From Paenibacillus sp. GSMTC-2017 (GTDB taxonomy: Bacteria > Bacillota > Bacilli > Paenibacillales > Paenibacillaceae): a DNA stretch of 64,000 nt. The notes below the pieces were generated by a model. That model saw only the letters and a list, made by a program, of their open reading frames with translations. It ran no database searches and was not told the DNA's origin. This document shows positions 60,693-64,000 of this stretch, in pieces. Location of the stretch: contig NZ_JAECMT010000001.1 of the NCBI RefSeq assembly GCF_016019935.1, positions 310,022 through 374,021 on the forward strand, in the 5' to 3' direction. Every line of letters starts with the position of its first letter. The stretch's first letter is position 1. A program made the position numbers and the translations under genes.

Positions 60693-62960
60693 CTAATGTC
60701 CACTTTCCGACGCTCGAATTAGACGCGACTTGAGTAATAACGCATTTGCAACAACTGAAACTGAACTTAATGCCATCGCAGTTCCCGCCATCCAAGGCTT
60801 CAAATACCCAATTGCTGCAAAAGGAATAATGATAGCATTATATAAAAAAGCAAATGCAAGGTTTTGACGAATATTACGAATCGTAAGTCTGCTTACGCGA
60901 ATCGCTTCTGGAATTGCCATCAGCCTTGAAAATAAGAGCGTAACATGTCCCGCATGCAAAGCTCCATACGTTCCATTCCCCATCGCAATTCCGACATCCG
61001 ACGCAGCAAGAGCCGGCGCATCGTTCCAACCATCACCTGCCATCGCCACTTTTTTCCCACTGTTTTTTAACTCATTGACAAGTGCAAGTTTTCCCTCAGG
61101 AAGCATTGAAGAGTGAACACTCTTGATTCCTATAACATGAGCGACTGCTTTGGCTGGAGCTGGATGATCACCGGTAGCCATTATTGGCTCCACGCCTAAT
61201 TTTTTTAGTGCAGTTACCATTTCACTTGCACTTCGCTTTATTGAATCGGTGAACCCTATAAAACCAACACATTTCCCTTGTAATGTTGCATAAAGAACCG
61301 TCTCACCTAAACCTTCTCGTAACAATGCTACCTTTTTCATATTTGATTCGATAACAATACTTTGCATAGCCATATATCTTGCATTCCCAAACGTAGCATA
61401 CTCACCTTTTATCCAGCCTGAAGTGCCTGCTCCTACTGTATACTGGATTTTCTCTGCATCTGGAATGACAAGCCCTAGACGTAACGATTCATTTCTCACC
61501 GCTACAGCAAGAGGATGCGTAGACTCCGCTTCTAATGCAACAGCAAGACGCAGAAGCACCGTACGTCCAATACCAAAACTCTCCATGCTACTTATTCTGA
61601 GTTTGCCTTCCGTGAGCGTACCTGTTTTGTCTAATAGTATTGTTTCAATAAAAGCTAGCCGCTCGACTGCTCCAGCCTCTTTTGTAATAATACCTTGCTT
61701 TGCTAATCTGCCAGATGCAATAACAAGAGATATCGGAGCTGCAAGGCCAAGCGCACATGGACATGCCGCGAGTAGCACAGCTATTGCACATATTGCAGCT
61801 TTACTCCAATTACCCGGATCAGCTATGAAACCCCATATAAAGAAAGTTGATAATGCAATAACAAGCATAGTCGGAACAAACCAACTTGCAACTACATCTA
61901 CTTGAGATTGGATCGAAGATTTGGATCTTTGACCTTGATGAACGAGCTCTTGAATGCGATTAAGCATCGTGTCATGTCCAGCAGCAGTCGTTACCAATTT
62001 GAGCTTATCACTCATATTTCGTGTTCCTGCCCAAACTGAATCTCCCGCTTTTTTCTGTACAGATATGCTTTCTCCTGTTAATAAAGCTTCGTCTACTGTT
62101 GAATCACCTTGTTGAACTGTACCGTCTACAGGAATGATTTCCATTTCGTCTACATATACAACATCGCCACTTCGTATAAACTCAGTCCTAAGGGGAGTTA
62201 CCGTACCTGCCCGCTCAACCATAGCGGTCTGTACATGCAATTGAGTAAAACCTAATGATTCGTTCTGCGTACGAAGGGAGGCAGATGTCTCAATAAATTT
62301 ACCAAGAAGGACAGCTGTAATGACGACAGCCGACGTCTCGAAATATAACGGGGACGATTGAAGTGTATCCTCATGCGACAGGGTCAACCCTTGCGCAAAT
62401 ACAATGTAATGACTATATAAATAAGCTGCGGTCGTTCCTAATACAACAAGCACATCCATGTTAGCACTGCGCTGACGAACTGCATAATAAGCCCCAAAGT
62501 AAAAGGGCATTCCAATAACAAATTGAATAATAGTGGCAAGGGCAAGATGTAACCACGGCGCTAGCAACCATGTCGGTAAAAATTTAACAAACGGTTCAAG
62601 TAGCGGTAAATGATGCACCATACCAAGAAGAAGAGGTAATGTCAGTATAATCGACACCATAAGACGTAATCGTATACCTTTTCGCTCCCTCTGTAATCCT
62701 TCGCTTGCCGATTCATTTGTCATCGCAGTAAATCCCAACCCTTTTACCTTGTCTGTGACTTGTTCTTTCGTTACAGTTCCTGGTTCAATCTGGAGCCATG
62801 CTGTACGAAGAGGGAAGCTGACAGCTGCTTCCCTTACGCCTTCCAAACGTGTTAGCACCCTCTCAATTCTAGTTGCACATGCTGCACAGCTCATTCCTTG
62901 TATCGTTAAGTCCATTTCTGAACTTTTGACAGCTTTGTTATCTTCAAGTGCATTACTCAT
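60693..62960 (-). CDS. copA: Copper-translocating P1B-type ATPase
   Basis: The 755-residue protein has one heavy-metal-associated domain (Gly-Met-Ser-Cys-Ala-Ala-Cys at about residues 23-29) and eight hydrophobic segments. The membrane metal site is Cys-Pro-Cys, in Ala-Ala-Cys-Pro-Cys-Ala-Leu-Gly, with Asp-Lys-Thr-Gly-Thr-Leu-Thr as the phosphorylated site. Leu-Thr-Gly-Glu-Ser and Gly-Asp-Gly-Trp-Asn-Asp-Ala-Pro complete the pattern; it exports Cu(I). The Trp replaces the usual Ile in the hinge motif, and the Ser-Glu-His-Pro motif reads Ser-Thr-His-Pro, both mild variants. No copZ or csoR gene is adjacent. An ATCTGTGAA ... TTCACAGAT-like repeat lies upstream at about 62991-63015 and may be an operator. 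Confidence 0.92.
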   Translation of the reverse strand: MSNALEDNKAVKSSEMDLTIQGMSCAACATRIERVLTRLEGVREAAVSFPLRTAWLQIEPGTVTKEQVTDKVKGLGFTAMTNESASEGLQRERKGIRLRLMVSIILTLPLLLGMVHHLPLLEPFVKFLPTWLLAPWLHLALATIIQFVIGMPFYFGAYYAVRQRSANMDVLVVLGTTAAYLYSHYIVFAQGLTLSHEDTLQSSPLYFETSAVVITAVLLGKFIETSASLRTQNESLGFTQLHVQTAMVERAGTVTPLRTEFIRSGDVVYVDEMEIIPVDGTVQQGDSTVDEALLTGESISVQKKAGDSVWAGTRNMSDKLKLVTTAAGHDTMLNRIQELVHQGQRSKSSIQSQVDVVASWFVPTMLVIALSTFFIWGFIADPGNWSKAAICAIAVLLAACPCALGLAAPISLVIASGRLAKQGIITKEAGAVERLAFIETILLDKTGTLTEGKLRISSMESFGIGRTVLLRLAVALEAESTHPLAVAVRNESLRLGLVIPDAEKIQYTVGAGTSGWIKGEYATFGNARYMAMQSIVIESNMKKVALLREGLGETVLYATLQGKCVGFIGFTDSIKRSASEMVTALKKLGVEPIMATGDHPAPAKAVAHVIGIKSVHSSMLPEGKLALVNELKNSGKKVAMAGDGWNDAPALAASDVGIAMGNGTYGALHAGHVTLLFSRLMAIPEAIRVSRLTIRNIRQNLAFAFLYNAIIIPFAAIGYLKPWMAGTAMALSSVSVVANALLLKSRLIRASESGH

Positions 62961-63080
62961 TAATTATTGTCCTCCGATCATGCATTAACAGATCTGTGAA
63001 AGTGTGCTTCACAGATGCTTGTACTTCCGCCTTATCACTATATGTGTGATTGGTGAATTGCATGATCGATTAATAAACGA

Positions 63081-64000
63081 TTACATCCTCTTTGGCGTTG
63101 GTAATCCGAGTATGGTGAGTACTTCATGAAGTGTTTCTTTGCTGCGATGAGAGAGCCATACACGAAGTGATTTTTTACCCTCTTCTGCTTTTAAAATTGG
63201 GCATACCGCATAGAAATGGTTAAACGTAGCGGCGAGCTCATGCGCATACGTACAAAGCACATTTGGTGACAACTCGCGTTCAGCGTTTTGCAGTGTTTCT
63301 GGCCAATAAGCAAGCAGACGGAGTAACGCACGCTCTTGCTTTTCCAAATCATCAAACGATGGAAGCTCGATACCTACATTCGCAATGTTTACCTTCTCTA
63401 GTAGACTCGACGTACGTGCATACGTATACAGCAAGTAAATTCCCGTATTTCCTGTCGTTTCTGTCGCCTGCTGTAAATCAAATACAACTTCCGTCTGTAA
63501 ATGATATTTCAGCAAATAATACCGGATAGCAGCAGCTGCAATCGTTCGGCTAGACAAGCCTATTTTACGGGAACGTCTCTCGTCTACAACTTTTTCCATC
63601 ACACTTAGCATTTCTGATACTTTGACACCAATTCCTTGTCTGCCGGACATTGCATATGCTCGCTTTCCATCTGATGTATCGATACCAAGTCCCTTTGCAG
63701 TTTCAGGACTTAACGATACGACACCATAACTTACATGATGTAAATGCTGTGCCTGTGCCTCAAAACCTAACGCTATTAACGCTTCTTTTACCATCGCCTG
63801 AGGATATTGCTGCCTTTGATCGATAACATTGATAACGGTATCTGCAAGCCCAATTGATCTTTTCTTTCCTCCTCCGTTAGTCGTCCATAACCCATCACTA
63901 AACTTTTTGTAACGGAAGTCTTTATCCAGTAACCCAAATTTCCACAAATGATATGCGATGTCTTTAGCCGTATACGTGAGTACTCCATTGGAGCGGACCA
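63081..64000 (-). CDS. argS: Arginyl-tRNA synthetase, C-terminal part (runs off the window)
   Basis: The frame is open from the right edge (Val-Arg-Ser-Asn-Gly-Val-Leu-Thr-Tyr-Thr-Ala-Lys-Asp-Ile-Ala-Tyr-His) down to a stop at 63081. The sequence carries the class I family pattern near the KMSKS-like loop (Ala-Met-Ser-Gly-Arg-Gln-Gly at about 100 residues in). The end is a DALR helical anticodon domain with Tyr-Ala-His-Glu-Leu-Ala-Ala-Thr-Phe-Asn-His-Phe-Tyr, and it stops in Pro-Lys-Arg-Met, as ArgS usually does. The TTG at 63947 inside the frame is not the start. The 5' part lies outside the window. Confidence 0.9.
   Translation of the reverse strand, partial: VRSNGVLTYTAKDIAYHLWKFGLLDKDFRYKKFSDGLWTTNGGGKKRSIGLADTVINVIDQRQQYPQAMVKEALIALGFEAQAQHLHHVSYGVVSLSPETAKGLGIDTSDGKRAYAMSGRQGIGVKVSEMLSVMEKVVDERRSRKIGLSSRTIAAAAIRYYLLKYHLQTEVVFDLQQATETTGNTGIYLLYTYARTSSLLEKVNIANVGIELPSFDDLEKQERALLRLLAYWPETLQNAERELSPNVLCTYAHELAATFNHFYAVCPILKAEEGKKSLRVWLSHRSKETLHEVLTILGLPTPKRM

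Noticed and set aside
63788..63988. 66-codon minus-strand frame near the right edge
   Set aside because: It is another reading frame of the argS coding sequence.
1..64000. CRISPR arrays, tRNA or rRNA genes, complete insertion sequences
   Set aside because: None was found on reading both strands; no regularly spaced repeats, cloverleaf sequences or full transposase genes with terminal repeats are visible.

Overview
The window looks like a chromosomal segment of a low-to-moderate G+C Gram-positive bacterium of the order Bacillales, most like Paenibacillus or a relative. The reasons are AGGAGG-type ribosome sites, many short intrinsic terminators, a copper-amine-oxidase-N domain secreted protein, two HelD-type helicases, HrpB, UppP, a FHA/winged-helix protein and a B12-riboswitch operon. 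The genus is an inference; there is no rRNA or other phylogenetic marker in the window. No tRNA, rRNA or CRISPR array was seen.

Layout. 1-9.9 kb is an accessory stretch with several damaged genes (a peptidase S51-like gene with an internal deletion, an ABC ATPase with an altered P-loop beside a 5'-truncated permease, an acetyltransferase lacking its cofactor loop, an IS1380-type transposase scrap). Among these lies an intact MMPL exporter with a divergent TetR regulator, a small secreted protein and an M23 peptidase. 9.9-11.8 kb holds two near-identical tandem uppP genes. 11.8-20.5 kb is housekeeping-like: a CorC/HlyC membrane protein, a DUF3900-like protein, HelD, DUF1294, HrpB and a phosphodiester glycosidase. 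20.6-34.3 kb carries a secreted Cu-amine-oxidase-N protein, a MerR regulator, a UvrA-like ABC protein coupled to a serine hydrolase, a run DAO oxidoreductase - DinB - barstar - AraC, a MurA paralogue with Asp instead of the fosfomycin-target Cys next to a FHA-winged-helix protein, and a 14-TM drug exporter behind a second HelD-like helicase.

36.7-39.9 kb is a second decay zone (truncated ABC ATPase, truncated unknown gene, VOC gene with a stop codon) with a possible small RNA. 39.9-49.4 kb is one long minus-strand operon preceded by a cobalamin riboswitch and terminator: btuF-btuC-btuD-cobT-cobU-cbiB-cobS-cobD-cobQ. It encodes corrinoid import and nearly all steps from cobyrinate diamide/cobinamide to cobalamin, without corrin-ring genes.

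50.2-57.8 kb is a type I restriction-modification operon with its own small HTH regulator, in the order HTH-hsdR-hsdS-X-hsdM. X is a RecF/PrrC-type ATPase whose C-terminal part has an Arg-x3-Glu ... His pattern like PrrC anticodon nuclease; this is the best candidate for an interesting system in the window. Decayed DUF932 and RadC genes at 58.4-59.1 kb suggest the island came in on a mobile element. The window closes with a dihydrouridine synthase, a copper P-type ATPase and the 3' part of argS.
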